From positions 454,295 through 518,294 of the forward strand of contig NZ_VZPG01000003.1 in assembly GCF_008801715.1 (NCBI RefSeq): a stretch of DNA of 64,000 nucleotides. The letters are read 5' to 3'. The notes under the pieces are model-generated. The model had not been told where the DNA came from. It saw only the letters and a list, made by a program, of their open reading frames with translations, and made no database searches. This DNA is from Pseudochrobactrum saccharolyticum. GTDB taxonomy: Bacteria; Pseudomonadota; Alphaproteobacteria; Rhizobiales; Rhizobiaceae. Below are positions 36,610 to 44,030 of the stretch, in pieces. The position numbers and the translations under genes are program-made. Positions within the stretch are counted from its first letter, which is position 1, and each line of letters opens with the position of its first letter.

Positions 36610-37899
36610 TTAACCGCTGATGCGGGAAACCTCGGCCCCGCAATTAGACAGCTTCTCTTCCAGACGTTCAAAACCACGATCCAGATGATACACGCGGTTC
36701 ACAGTGGTTTCACCTTCTGCCGCCAGACCTGCAATCACCAGTGTTGCAGAGGCACGAAGATCGGTCGCCATCACCGGCGCACCCTTCAGGCGTTCAACGC
36801 CTTCAACCGTTGCGGTTTGGCCGGACAGGGAGATTTTTGCACCCAGACGCGCCAGTTCCTGCACATGCATGAAACGGTTTTCAAAAATCGTTTCCGTAAT
36901 ATGCGATGTACCTTTGGCTTTGGTCATCAGACCCATGAACTGCGCCTGCAAATCGGTCGGGAAACCCGGGAACGGATCGGTCGTAATATTCACCGGCTCA
37001 ATGCCGTGACCATTGCGCACCACGCGAATGCCGTTTTCCACATCGGTGATCTCTGCGCCGGTCTGGCGCACGACATCCAGTGCAGACTGCAACAGGTCAG
37101 ATCGGGTATTCTGCAGAACCACATCACCGCCGGTCATGGCAACAGCCATGGCATAGGTGCCGGTTTCAATACGGTCAGGAATCACGCGAACACGCGCGCC
37201 ATTCAGGCTGGTTACACCCTGAATGTGAATAGTCGGCGTACCCGCACCTTCAATTTTCGCACCCATGGCATTCAGGCATTCTGCGAGGTTTACCACCTCC
37301 GGCTCACAGGCCGCGTTGTGAATGATTGTATCGCCCTTGGCGAGACAGGCAGCCATCAGCGCCACATGGGTCGCACCAACAGAGACTTTCGGGAATGTGA
37401 ATTCAGCTCCGACAAGACCCGAACTGGTTGTTGCACGGGCATAACCGTTTTCAATCTCGATCTTTGCACCCAGTGCAGTCAGGCTATCGAGCATCAGGTC
37501 AACCGGACGTGTGCCGATCGAGCAGCCGCCCGGCAGCGACACAATCGCTTCACCGGCACGTGCCAGAAGCGGCCCGATAACCCAGAAGCTGGCGCGCATT
37601 TTAGCAACCAGTTCATAAGGCGCGGTGGTGTCGACGATATTCTTCGTGGTGAAATGCACAGTGCGCTCATAGGAGCCGTTCTGATGTTCGCGACGGCCGT
37701 TGACCGAATAATCCGCACCGTGATTGCCGAGAATGCGTGTCAGCAGCTCTACGTCCGCCAGATGCGGCATATTTTCAAGCGTCAGCGTTTCATTGGTCAG
37801 AAGCGATGCAATCATCAGTGGCAGAGCTGCATTTTTCGCGCCGGAAATCGGGATAATGCCGTTCAGTTTGTTGCCGCCGGTGATTTTAATACGATCCAT
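36610..37899 (-). CDS. murA: UDP-N-acetylglucosamine 1-carboxyvinyltransferase
   Basis: A 429-residue cytoplasmic enzyme that starts peptidoglycan synthesis by adding enolpyruvate to UDP-GlcNAc. It shows the N-terminal [16 protein letters not shown] with the catalytic lysine, [15 protein letters not shown] with the fosfomycin-target cysteine, and [18 protein letters not shown]. The cysteine is present, so classical fosfomycin sensitivity of the enzyme is expected. A probable terminator follows, which separates it from the DUF2948-hisD transcript. Confidence 0.97.
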   Translation of the reverse strand: MDRIKITGGNKLNGIIPISGAKNAALPLMIASLLTNETLTLENMPHLADVELLTRILGNHGADYSVNGRREHQNGSYERTVHFTTKNIVDTTAPYELVAKMRASFWVIGPLLARAGEAIVSLPGGCSIGTRPVDLMLDSLTALGAKIEIENGYARATTSSGLVGAEFTFPKVSVGATHVALMAACLAKGDTIIHNAACEPEVVNLAECLNAMGAKIEGAGTPTIHIQGVTSLNGARVRVIPDRIETGTYAMAVAMTGGDVVLQNTRSDLLQSALDVVRQTGAEITDVENGIRVVRNGHGIEPVNITTDPFPGFPTDLQAQFMGLMTKAKGTSHITETIFENRFMHVQELARLGAKISLSGQTATVEGVERLKGAPVMATDLRASATLVIAGLAAEGETTVNRVYHLDRGFERLEEKLSNCGAEVSRISG

Positions 37900-38282
37900 A
37901 ATTTTTCACTTTCACGGCAATGTCTTCCGGCACAAAACGCATTCCCTGCATTTGTCGAGACAGCCTGTTTTCAGACAGCCACAGCAGATGCTGCTTCTGT
38001 CCTGTTCCGGTTTTTCTGTTACAGATATCTTTGCCGTGCAAAGTCTGCGCTGATATTGATGCTGCCATAAAGCAGTTTGGTGCCAACACAACAGTCTGAT
38101 TCAATCAGAAATGTGTCTTTTATTCTAAAATCACACTTTTCATTAAAGCCATGATCCGTCTGGCAGCTTTGCATTATGCGGGAGGCTCATAATGCAGCCC
38201 CGAACTGTAAATATTCAGGCTTTCGTCTTCCGGCCATGATCCTAAATTGAAAAAGTTTAGAAATATCATCCGGACGAGGTAT
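37900..38282. other. 383-base region with murA leader, no recognised gene
   Basis: Open frames here are short, lack ribosome-binding sites and overlap murA, so I accept none. The left part should contain the murA promoter. A stem-loop with TGCATTATG and CATAATGCA arms lies at 38170-38196, downstream of the small gene at 38283; it has no T-run. Confidence 0.4.
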
Positions 38283-38465
38283 TCAGTCAGTCTCAGTCTT
38301 ACCGGCAGCAGGCAATCCTTCGCCGCGCTCATCTTCCGCACCGGAACGTCTTGAACGAATCTGCGCTTTACGGCGCATAAGATTCGCACGCAATTGTTCA
38401 GAACGGCGCTTAGCACGCTGATCTGCTTCTGCTTTTTGGGATGGGGTATCAGGCTTATCAGTCAT
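38283..38465 (-). CDS. Small basic conserved hypothetical protein
   Basis: A 60-residue, highly charged protein with no hydrophobic segment. It reads MTDKPDTPSQKAEADQRAKR, then RSEQLRANLMRRKAQIRSR, and ends with an acidic tail. Small Arg/Lys-rich proteins of this pattern occur beside murA in related alphaproteobacteria. It is probably helical and could bind nucleic acid, but no function is known. It is transcribed in the same direction as murA. Confidence 0.72.
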   Translation of the reverse strand: MTDKPDTPSQKAEADQRAKRRSEQLRANLMRRKAQIRSRRSGAEDERGEGLPAAGKTETD

Positions 38466-38615
38466 TATGCGGTTCTTTTACACCAGCAAACCTGTTTGGA
38501 AAAGCATACATATGCACAGGTTTGTACGGTTTTTGTATTTTAAGCAAAAGAAATGCATTTGATGGCTTGCGGTTTCACGAATCTTATGCCAGAAGTCCGC
38601 CGCAACGGACAGTAT

Positions 38616-38690
38616 GCTGCGGTAGCTCAGTGGTAGAGCACTCCATTGGTAATGGAGAGGTCGAGAGTTCAATCCTCTCTCGCAGCACCA
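38616..38690 (+). tRNA. tRNA-Thr(GGT)
   Basis: A 75-base cloverleaf with encoded CCA. The acceptor GCTGCGG pairs with TCGCAGC; the anticodon stem CTCCA/TGGAG holds the loop TTGGTAA with GGT at 38648-38650; the T loop is TTCAATC. The prophage begins shortly after its 3' end, so it may be the attachment locus. Confidence 0.97.
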
Positions 38691-38762
38691 GTTTTCCTAG
38701 CTTTTCCCAAACATTTAGATTTTTGAATATGCATAGCTGCGCATAGCTATACGCATGTAAGT

Positions 38763-38918
38763 GGCAAGATTCTGGCAAGGTTTGTTCTACAACCGTTTTG
38801 CACGGCATTCGCCCGAATCGAATCTTGCCCTTCCCGTCATCCACACTGATTCACAGCCTCAATTAGCGCTCCCGAATCTTCCTTGACTCTTTTCTCGGAA
38901 GAGAACATTTGTAGAACA
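38763..38918. repeat. Nested inverted repeats at the left prophage border
   Basis: GGCAAGATTC (38763-38772) is repeated inverted as GAATCTTGCC (38820-38829). TGTTCTACAA (38783-38792) is repeated inverted as TTGTAGAACA (38909-38918). Just before them GCATAGCT occurs twice in tandem. No gene is seen from 38691 to 38985. Such clustered sites could be recombinase arm sites or repressor sites, but no binding protein can be named. Confidence 0.5.
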
Positions 38919-38950
38919 GAATTGAATTTTTAAAAACTTACCGACCTTTT

Positions 38951-38981
38951 GCGCACTCGTTTGCGCCACAGAGGAGTGCGC
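38951..38981 (+). promoter_or_regulatory. Leader hairpin that could hide a ribosome-binding site
   Basis: GCGCACTC and GAGTGCGC form an 8-bp stem whose 3' arm contains part of the GAGGAG Shine-Dalgarno sequence of the gene starting at 38986. Folding could limit translation. Confidence 0.4.
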
Positions 38982-38985
38982 CTAA

Positions 38986-39240
38986 ATGGGCAACTGGAAA
39001 ACCAATTACAGGGTCAGTGATTTATCTGACACTCAAAAGCTGGAAATGATCTGTAAAAAATGCAGCAGGCTTGTTTACATTAACAAGGCCACAATCTGCA
39101 CAGCCAAAGGACGCGAACAATTATATCTGGATGAGATAGAGAAACGCGCCCGATGCAAGGCACGGGGCTGCAAAGGTCAAATGCGCATGGCCATGGTTCG
39201 GCAGGATGAAATGTCCGGCTTTACCGGAGGGCTGGCATGA
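38986..39240 (+). CDS. Small Cys-rich zinc-ribbon-like phage protein 1
   Basis: 84 residues. A CKKC pair near residue 23 and a later C-X4-C pair (CKARGC) could bind one zinc ion, with a helical spacer between them (LYLDEIEKRARC). No function is known; similar small Cys-rich proteins are common in prophages of rhizobia. It is the first gene of a plus-strand group at the left end of the prophage, and its stop overlaps the next start (ATGA). The Shine-Dalgarno sequence lies in a leader hairpin. Confidence 0.72.
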   Translation: MGNWKTNYRVSDLSDTQKLEMICKKCSRLVYINKATICTAKGREQLYLDEIEKRARCKARGCKGQMRMAMVRQDEMSGFTGGLA

Positions 39241-39503
39241 TGCCAACTTTACGCAGCTTAAGTCACCTTGACCTGTTGCGCCTTACCTGCGGAGGCTGCG
39301 GACGGATCAGAGATATCCCGTCGCGTTTTATGGCCATGATGTGCGGTGAGAATACCGATATTAATACGCTCCCCAACAGACTGCGCTGTCATGTTTGCAG
39401 CTATCGCGGCGCGAGTAACGTGGATATCCTTGCTGGTCAAGTCGATCTGCAAGGATCGTATTTTATTTATCAGGAGGATGACGGTATGAGGAGACTATTT
39501 TGA
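39237..39503 (+). CDS. Small Cys-rich zinc-ribbon-like phage protein 2
   Basis: 88 residues with CGGC near residue 18 and CHVC near residue 51, a four-cysteine zinc-ribbon pattern. The two pairs and their spacing resemble those of the preceding protein, so both may descend from one ancestor. ATGA coupling to the upstream gene indicates joint translation. The C-terminal part (VDLQGSYFIYQEDD) is polar. The function is unknown. Confidence 0.7.
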   Translation: MMPTLRSLSHLDLLRLTCGGCGRIRDIPSRFMAMMCGENTDINTLPNRLRCHVCSYRGASNVDILAGQVDLQGSYFIYQEDDGMRRLF

Positions 39504-39519
39504 ATGAGGACTCAGCACA

Positions 39520-39696
39520 ATGAGCGATGATACCCCGCCATGGGAAAGCAAACCTGCCAAACAGGAGGCACTCTATATCCATTGGTGCATGCACGAGGGT
39601 TGTAAGAAATGGGGTAGCTGGGGATTTAACGGCCGCTATGGCGTCGAATGGTTCTGCTTTGAACACAAAGACGATGGCGCAAAAACGCCGAAATGA
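39520..39696 (+). CDS. Small Cys/Trp-rich phage protein
   Basis: 58 residues with WCMHEGCKKWGSWGF and VEWFCFEHK, giving a C-X4-C and C-X2-H set that could hold zinc. It begins MSDDTPPWESKPAKQEALYI. Third in a row of small Cys-rich genes on the plus strand, 16 bases after the second. The ATG follows ACTCAGCACA without a strong Shine-Dalgarno sequence. No function is known. Confidence 0.62.
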   Translation: MSDDTPPWESKPAKQEALYIHWCMHEGCKKWGSWGFNGRYGVEWFCFEHKDDGAKTPK

Positions 39697-39979
39697 ACCA
39701 AGGGCACGATCCTGCGTTTCTTAGGAAGCGAGGATGGAATGTGCAATCTCTATAAAATTAGAATGCATAGCGCCCAGCTGAATCAACGCGTCTAGACGTT
39801 CGTTGGCAAAAAAGTAAGATTGGCAATATAATTCCGCTGAAGCTCAGGCAAAAGCAAATACAGCTGGCATATTAAAGGGAAACTTTATAAAGCCATTTAT
39901 AATGGCGCAATAAAGCGTGATGGATCAGTAATAACACAAATGCGATCTATTTAATTATGGGCTATATAAGGAAATCTAA

Positions 39980-40669
39980 ATGCAGTTTGATGCAATCTTG
40001 CATGACGTTCTGATACCAAATTTTTGTAGCAAGACTAACAATAGTTTTATACCATCCGACATTAAAGCGACATCCGTTAAAGTTTCTGAAATCGATAAAG
40101 CGGATTTTGCCAGAGCCTGGAATGCTGGCCTCATTAAGTATGTCGGATCAGGAAAATATAAGGCTGTAAAGGGAGGGACCGAGGGCTTTTTTTCGTCTGG
40201 CCCTAAATCTGTTACACCAAGAACATTTTCCCTTTCCGTTGAGCCAATTATTACGATTGGTGTACTTGCAAGACTTCACTTTGATTTTGAATGGCCGGCG
40301 CACCTCATTGGCGCACAATCAGTTGACTGGGCTTTTGATGCCATTACTCAAATTTCCGACGATTCCCGCGATGAGTACATCGCCTGTGAAGTAAAAAAAA
40401 CACGTAGAGAAATTGATAGCCTCTTGAAACTAATGCATCAATACGCCGCCATTCCAGAATTAGATATCCTTACACTCAAGGATACAGAGAAAAATGCCTA
40501 CAAAAAAGTTACCGCCCTCCGTAGGCGTAAGGCACCAATTTTTTGGGCGGTAGGGCCCGATCGTTACGAAATGGCATTTAGTGTCGAATATACGGGAAAT
40601 AGCGCTATTACGTTTAAGCCGATGCCTCTGAAAGCATTAAGCTATTCAGCTGTGAAGTTTAGTGATTGA
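39980..40669 (+). CDS. Unrecognised protein with a possible PD-(D/E)XK nuclease-like core
   Basis: 229 residues, soluble, with lower GC than its neighbours. The order E88 (in a helix), then D116/D120 in SVDWAFDAI, then E137-V-K139 in YIACEVKK matches the E...D...E-X-K layout of restriction-endonuclease-like folds. A helical segment (REIDSLLKLMHQY) follows. The C-terminal half is of mixed type. Such an enzyme could cut invading DNA or act in phage exclusion, which would fit its place at the prophage edge, but this rests on motif spacing alone. It is preceded by about 280 bases without a convincing gene and is convergent with the late operon. Confidence 0.7.
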   Translation: MQFDAILHDVLIPNFCSKTNNSFIPSDIKATSVKVSEIDKADFARAWNAGLIKYVGSGKYKAVKGGTEGFFSSGPKSVTPRTFSLSVEPIITIGVLARLHFDFEWPAHLIGAQSVDWAFDAITQISDDSRDEYIACEVKKTRREIDSLLKLMHQYAAIPELDILTLKDTEKNAYKKVTALRRRKAPIFWAVGPDRYEMAFSVEYTGNSAITFKPMPLKALSYSAVKFSD

Positions 40670-40720
40670 TGGATAACATAAGCGTGAATAAAGCGCTTTT
40701 GCACGGGATTTAGTCACCAT

Positions 40721-40746
40721 ATAAAAGGCAGCCTTTAAGCTGCCTT
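40721..40746 (-). terminator. Terminator of the prophage late operon
   Basis: On the minus strand AAGGCAGC and GCTGCCTT form an 8-bp stem with a 6-base loop, followed by TTTTATAT. It lies downstream of the last lysis-region gene and between convergent genes. Confidence 0.8.
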
Positions 40747-40853
40747 AGCGTTACACACAAATAACCATGATATAAAGTATCATACACTCCATCCTACAAA
40801 GAGCTGCAGCGGCCACTATCGCCGAGCAAATTGATTAAAACGCAGTAAGACGG

Positions 40854-41153
40854 CTATTTTCGCTCCTGTGTCAGCACCGCAAGAACCTGATCTAATCGCT
40901 TGTTTGTTTCTCTCGTACTTTCCCTTGTCTCGTCTTTCAATTCCTTCATCCCTTCGCGCAACTGGTTTACATGCCCGTCGAGATCAACGCGGCGCACATA
41001 ATCATCACGCGTTCTATTGATCCGCTCGTGTAAAGCATCATCACCGGCCTTAATTGATGCAGCCAGCGACCGGAATGAAGCGATCAGAGCAATGATGAAT
41101 GAAACTGCCATTGAAGCAGATATCCCGATCAGCCATTTGATATCCTCCCCCAT
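40854..41153 (-). CDS. Membrane-anchored coiled-coil phage protein
   Basis: About 99 residues from the ATG at 41153, which overlaps the Rz1-like stop as TGATG. One N-terminal membrane segment (IKWLIGISASMAVSFIIALIA) is followed by a long charged helix (NQLREGMKELKDETRESTRE) likely to form a coiled coil. Similar proteins end lysis cassettes in several prophages. It could be a holin-associated or spanin-like factor, but I cannot assign it. It is the last gene of the late operon. Confidence 0.72.
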   Translation of the reverse strand: MGEDIKWLIGISASMAVSFIIALIASFRSLAASIKAGDDALHERINRTRDDYVRRVDLDGHVNQLREGMKELKDETRESTRETNKRLDQVLAVLTQERK

Positions 41154-41353
41154 CACCAGCACCCCGCCTTTTTCCCATAAGCATTGTGACCGGCAACGCC
41201 TTTACCTGCATTCATGTCATTGCCTGCCAGATAGACTGCCGTTTCCGGTTTAATGCTGATCTTCTGCCAGCCTGCGCAATTGTTCGCACTGGTCGCGCAG
41301 CCCGCCAAGCTCAATACACAGAGCAACACTATCCATATTGTCGATCGTTTCAT
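41153..41353 (-). CDS. Rz1-like outer-membrane spanin lipoprotein
   Basis: 66 residues. The N-terminal signal ends in the lipobox LAGC (cysteine 19), so it should be an outer-membrane lipoprotein. The mature part (GWQKISIKPETAVYLAG...AHNAYGKKAGCW, in parts) follows the pattern of phage Rz1-type lysis proteins with HN and a C-terminal Cys. The first 104 bases overlap the 3' end of the Rz-like gene in another frame, the arrangement typical of Rz/Rz1. With Rz it would fuse inner and outer membranes at the end of lysis. Confidence 0.75.
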   Translation of the reverse strand: MKRSTIWIVLLCVLSLAGCATSANNCAGWQKISIKPETAVYLAGNDMNAGKGVAGHNAYGKKAGCW

Positions 41354-41510
41354 TAATCCCTACCCTGTTCTGGATTGCTTGCGTGACAGCTTGAGCAGCT
41401 TTTAATGCCGCATCCTGTTTGCCGTCATGTTGCCCGAGCGCATAAAAAAAGAGGCCTGAAACTGCCCCTCCGATAACCGCACCAGTGATGTGTTGAAGAC
41501 TGATCCTCAT
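41250..41510 (-). CDS. Rz-like inner-membrane spanin subunit
   Basis: 86 residues from the ATG at 41510, which overlaps the endolysin stop as ATGA. One N-terminal membrane segment (GAVIGGAVSGLFFYALG) is followed by a periplasmic helical part (DAALKAAQAVTQAIQNRV) and a Cys-containing end (CIELGGLRDQCEQLRRLAED). The size and topology fit an i-spanin, and the overlapping lipoprotein gene supports this. A longer frame to 41822 is a shadow of the endolysin gene. Confidence 0.75.
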   Translation of the reverse strand: MRISLQHITGAVIGGAVSGLFFYALGQHDGKQDAALKAAQAVTQAIQNRVGINETIDNMDSVALCIELGGLRDQCEQLRRLAEDQH

Positions 41511-42259
41511 GCTACCTGATCCTGCATACGCTTGATGAGGAAATATGCACCAACAGCGAATGCCCCAACCATGATGATTGCAAGCGCCCACTGCATGGGA
41601 CCGGTACCAGAGGCCATACCGCCAAGACCGGATAAAAGCCCCCCAACAGATGCCCATGCCTCTGGTTTTTTCAGCGTTTCCGTGATTGACTGATCTTTGG
41701 GGTTGGCTTTTGCTGAGTGGATGGGGGCATCTGTAGTTGGTTGCATTCCCCGTATGATATGACGAGCCTGCGATACCACTGCTGATACTCGCTTTTGCCA
41801 ACCCCGCCCGAACACCGACCACGTTTTCAAGGTTTTCATGAACCGCAGACGTTCAGCGGCATAAGCGTCGATCAGATCACCTTTGTAAGCATTGACCGCA
41901 GCGACAGTCTGGCCGCCAACAATGCCATCCGCTGTCACGCCAACCACGCGCTGCAGCGATTTAACCGCCTGAGCGGGGCCACTGTTCACGCCATAGTCAA
42001 AAGCCATGAAATCGATACCGACCGGCAGCAGATCACCGCCGGATTGCACCCAATAGGAGCGCCGATAAATCTTTGCAGCTTCTTCTTTGGATAAGGCTTT
42101 GACCTGAGCGGGCGAAACGCTAGACACGCCGCGATGCGCGGCTAATGTCTTGTGAGTAATGCCGTATTTCGTGGCACCTCCCGGGTCTTTCGGATTATTC
42201 ACATATCCGCCCTCATGACCAAACATCAGGTCAAGCGCGGTCGTTAAGGTCTCACGCAT
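41507..42259 (-). CDS. Endolysin: GH108 muramidase with C-terminal membrane segment
   Basis: 250 residues. The N-terminal GH108 domain has the signature GHEGGYVNNPKDPGGATKYG with the catalytic glutamate, and the YWVQSGGDLLP and FDYGVNSGP blocks. A peptidoglycan-binding_3-type region (VVGVTADGIVGGQT) follows. The C-terminal end has a hydrophobic Gly-rich stretch (VGGLLSGLGGMASG) and a clear membrane helix (WALAIIMVGAFAVGAYFLI). A membrane-anchored endolysin of this type may also help holin function; no separate holin is obvious. AAAGGAACG precedes the start. It heads the lysis cassette. Confidence 0.9.
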   Translation of the reverse strand: MRETLTTALDLMFGHEGGYVNNPKDPGGATKYGITHKTLAAHRGVSSVSPAQVKALSKEEAAKIYRRSYWVQSGGDLLPVGIDFMAFDYGVNSGPAQAVKSLQRVVGVTADGIVGGQTVAAVNAYKGDLIDAYAAERLRFMKTLKTWSVFGRGWQKRVSAVVSQARHIIRGMQPTTDAPIHSAKANPKDQSITETLKKPEAWASVGGLLSGLGGMASGTGPMQWALAIIMVGAFAVGAYFLIKRMQDQVA

Positions 42260-42318
42260 AGCGTTCCTTTCGTAAGTACAAGCAAGATCGCCGCGCCAGC
42301 TGGCACGGTTTTATCCAT
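42244..42318 (-). pseudogene. Truncated start of a second phage lysozyme gene
   Basis: A 24-residue frame with its own AGGA site reads MDKTVPAGAAILLVLTKGTL and ends inside the endolysin start. The first 13 residues match the N-terminal pattern of a different phage lysozyme type (vPAGAAiLLdFI), after which the sequence diverges. It looks like the remains of an older lysis gene replaced by the GH108 gene. The match is short, so the call is tentative. Confidence 0.4.
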
Positions 42319-42371
42319 CTGATTTTTCCTGTGATTGTGCCTGACTAACAGGCTGGAGTGATTATTGCCGG

Positions 42372-42893
42372 TCAGGCAAAAGCAGCGTCGATCTGGGCTT
42401 GATCGATAATTGTGCCGTCCAGAATTTGCGGCAATACCTGCGAATAAATGCCGAAGGCGTTGTTAACATGCGCTCCGACTGCATCAGATATTGCAATAAT
42501 TGCTGCCGCATCCAGTACGGCAATCTCGCCTGTTGATGTGACCCAAGGCGTTGTAAAATTTGGATTGGCTTTTGCGGCTTCACGCGCACCAGCAATCATG
42601 ATCTTAGAACGGTCATCAGTAGCAATATGCAGGCCATTAAATTCAAACCCACCGGTTTCTTTCTGCCAGCGTTTGTCGGCAGCATAGGCTATAAGTGCAG
42701 ACTGAATATTTTCAGGTGGGGTAGCATCAACAACGTTGCCATTTATCAATCGCTTATTTGCTTGATCTTCAAGCAAATCTTGCCACTGATTTTCGGTGAT
42801 TTCAACAGCATGAGGTGGGATATTGTCAGAGTTAATGATTGGATCATAAAAAGCTAAAACTTTTCCATCTTCGCTTAAGGTTGCTAGCTTCAT
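42372..42893 (-). CDS. DUF4376 tail fibre-associated protein
   Basis: 173 residues from the ATG at 42893, one base after the tail fibre stop. The C-terminal half matches the DUF4376 pattern (KRWQKETGGFEFNGLHIATD, then DRSKIMIAGAREAA and GAHVNNAFGIYSQ). The N-terminal half (YDPIINSDNIPPHAVEITE) is typical of tail fibre assembly or tail-end proteins. Such proteins accompany the fibre gene and may help fibre folding. A longer frame upstream to 43103 overlaps the fibre gene and is rejected. Confidence 0.8.
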   Translation of the reverse strand: MKLATLSEDGKVLAFYDPIINSDNIPPHAVEITENQWQDLLEDQANKRLINGNVVDATPPENIQSALIAYAADKRWQKETGGFEFNGLHIATDDRSKIMIAGAREAAKANPNFTTPWVTSTGEIAVLDAAAIIAISDAVGAHVNNAFGIYSQVLPQILDGTIIDQAQIDAAFA

Positions 42894-42894
42894 A

Positions 42895-43965
42895 TCAATA
42901 CCCCACAGATAAATAGTTGACGCGGACGTTTGTAGATGTGGCTGAAGCTCTAAACTCAATCGCGCCCTTCGGAAGACCGGCCTCCCCACCCGTCCATGGC
43001 GCAACGGTTCCTGAATATGCTGAATAATTTCCAGATGACAGAATGGCTGTAACATGCGTGGTTGGGTATGAAATTGGCAAAGATATAGTTCCCCTGCCGC
43101 CACTATCTACAGCAATCGAAGAAGTTCCAAACTGAACAATTATATTTCCGGTTGACGATGGGATGGTGAAATAACCAGATGAAAAACCTCGGGAAGTTGA
43201 TATAATATCTTGCTTTACATCAATTTCTGATTTCGTCGCTATTCGCTCCCATGAAGTCCATGATGTATTTCGCCAAGACCGAATATACATTATTTGGTTT
43301 GAAGTTCGCCCTTCATAAAATACCTGAACGCCCCATGCACCGCCACCTTCAAAGTACCCCTGAACATAACCATTTATGCTTGTAGGCTTGTTTGCTGTGT
43401 TCGATCCAGCAGCCATCCACCCGTTTTGTTTGAATTCATTCAAATCTGAAACGTATGAACCTGTCGCCTTCAATCTATTGGGTAGCTGGTTTTCAGGTAT
43501 AACCCCTAAAGCCGTGTAGACTGCATTAGCGTCATCGCCTGCAAGGAGTGTACGGGCGAACTCTGTAAGCGTTGAGACATCCATCGTGCCGGTACCGCTA
43601 AAAAAAGGCACCTTATCCGCTACACTGTTCAAACCTGCAAAAGCATCAATGTTGCCATTACCGAGCTTATCAATCAGTGCTCTGGTCTGAGCGGTAACCC
43701 GCGCACCATCTGGCAAGTAGCGCATGCGATAAGCGAACGTGCCACTGGCGCCAGCCCACGGTTCTGTGAAATTACCAGTGTTATTACTCTTAATCAGCGG
43801 ATCAACAGCAGACGTTCCCGCGATTACCGCAGTAAATCCCTGTAACTGTACTGTATCCCCTTCGCGGAAACCTGCCACGCGCCATGCAGTGCCTGTGCCG
43901 GTAAATGCAGTTGAGCCCTTGGTGACAGTTATCGTTCCAGATAGATAATCAGATAAAACAGCCAT
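42895..43965 (-). CDS. Phage tail fibre protein
   Basis: About 356 residues. Start chosen at the ATG at 43965, with GGGAAGGA upstream. The N-terminal part (LSDYLSGTITVTKGSTAFTG) is a particle-attachment region. The middle resembles pyocin-knob modules (LNEFKQNGWMAAGSNTANKP, SWTSWERI) and the C-terminal tip is Gly/Ser-rich (SLPISYPTTHVTAILSSGN). It probably contacts the host surface. Tip sequences of this kind evolve fast by recombination. The assembly-type gene follows directly. Confidence 0.82.
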   Translation of the reverse strand: MAVLSDYLSGTITVTKGSTAFTGTGTAWRVAGFREGDTVQLQGFTAVIAGTSAVDPLIKSNNTGNFTEPWAGASGTFAYRMRYLPDGARVTAQTRALIDKLGNGNIDAFAGLNSVADKVPFFSGTGTMDVSTLTEFARTLLAGDDANAVYTALGVIPENQLPNRLKATGSYVSDLNEFKQNGWMAAGSNTANKPTSINGYVQGYFEGGGAWGVQVFYEGRTSNQIMYIRSWRNTSWTSWERIATKSEIDVKQDIISTSRGFSSGYFTIPSSTGNIIVQFGTSSIAVDSGGRGTISLPISYPTTHVTAILSSGNYSAYSGTVAPWTGGEAGLPKGAIEFRASATSTNVRVNYLSVGY

Positions 43966-44030
43966 ATTTATTCCTTCCCTCGCATATGCAAGAGGCATTG
44001 AAGATCAGAGATTAGGGTGAGATCTTTAGC

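Noticed and set aside
36685..38070. A 461-codon open frame opposite murA
   Set aside because: Antisense shadow of murA with biased composition and no ribosome-binding site.
37886..38104. A 72-codon minus-strand frame before murA
   Set aside because: It overlaps the murA start in another frame, has no ribosome-binding site and no recognisable feature.
38584..38844. Minus-strand frame across tRNA-Thr that could be an integrase end
   Set aside because: Its middle is the translated tRNA complement (RIELSTSPLPMECSTTELP), a common artefact; no recombinase motif is present.
39739..39795. Frame starting MCNLYKIRMHSAQL, like the start of a YedK/SRAP protein
   Set aside because: It stops after 18 codons and the following frames contain no further SRAP similarity that I can see; a short chance match or a lost remnant cannot be told apart.
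42893..43103. N-terminal extension of the DUF4376 gene
   Set aside because: The extra 70 residues are a shifted reading of the tail fibre end, and the ATG at 42893 directly follows the fibre stop.
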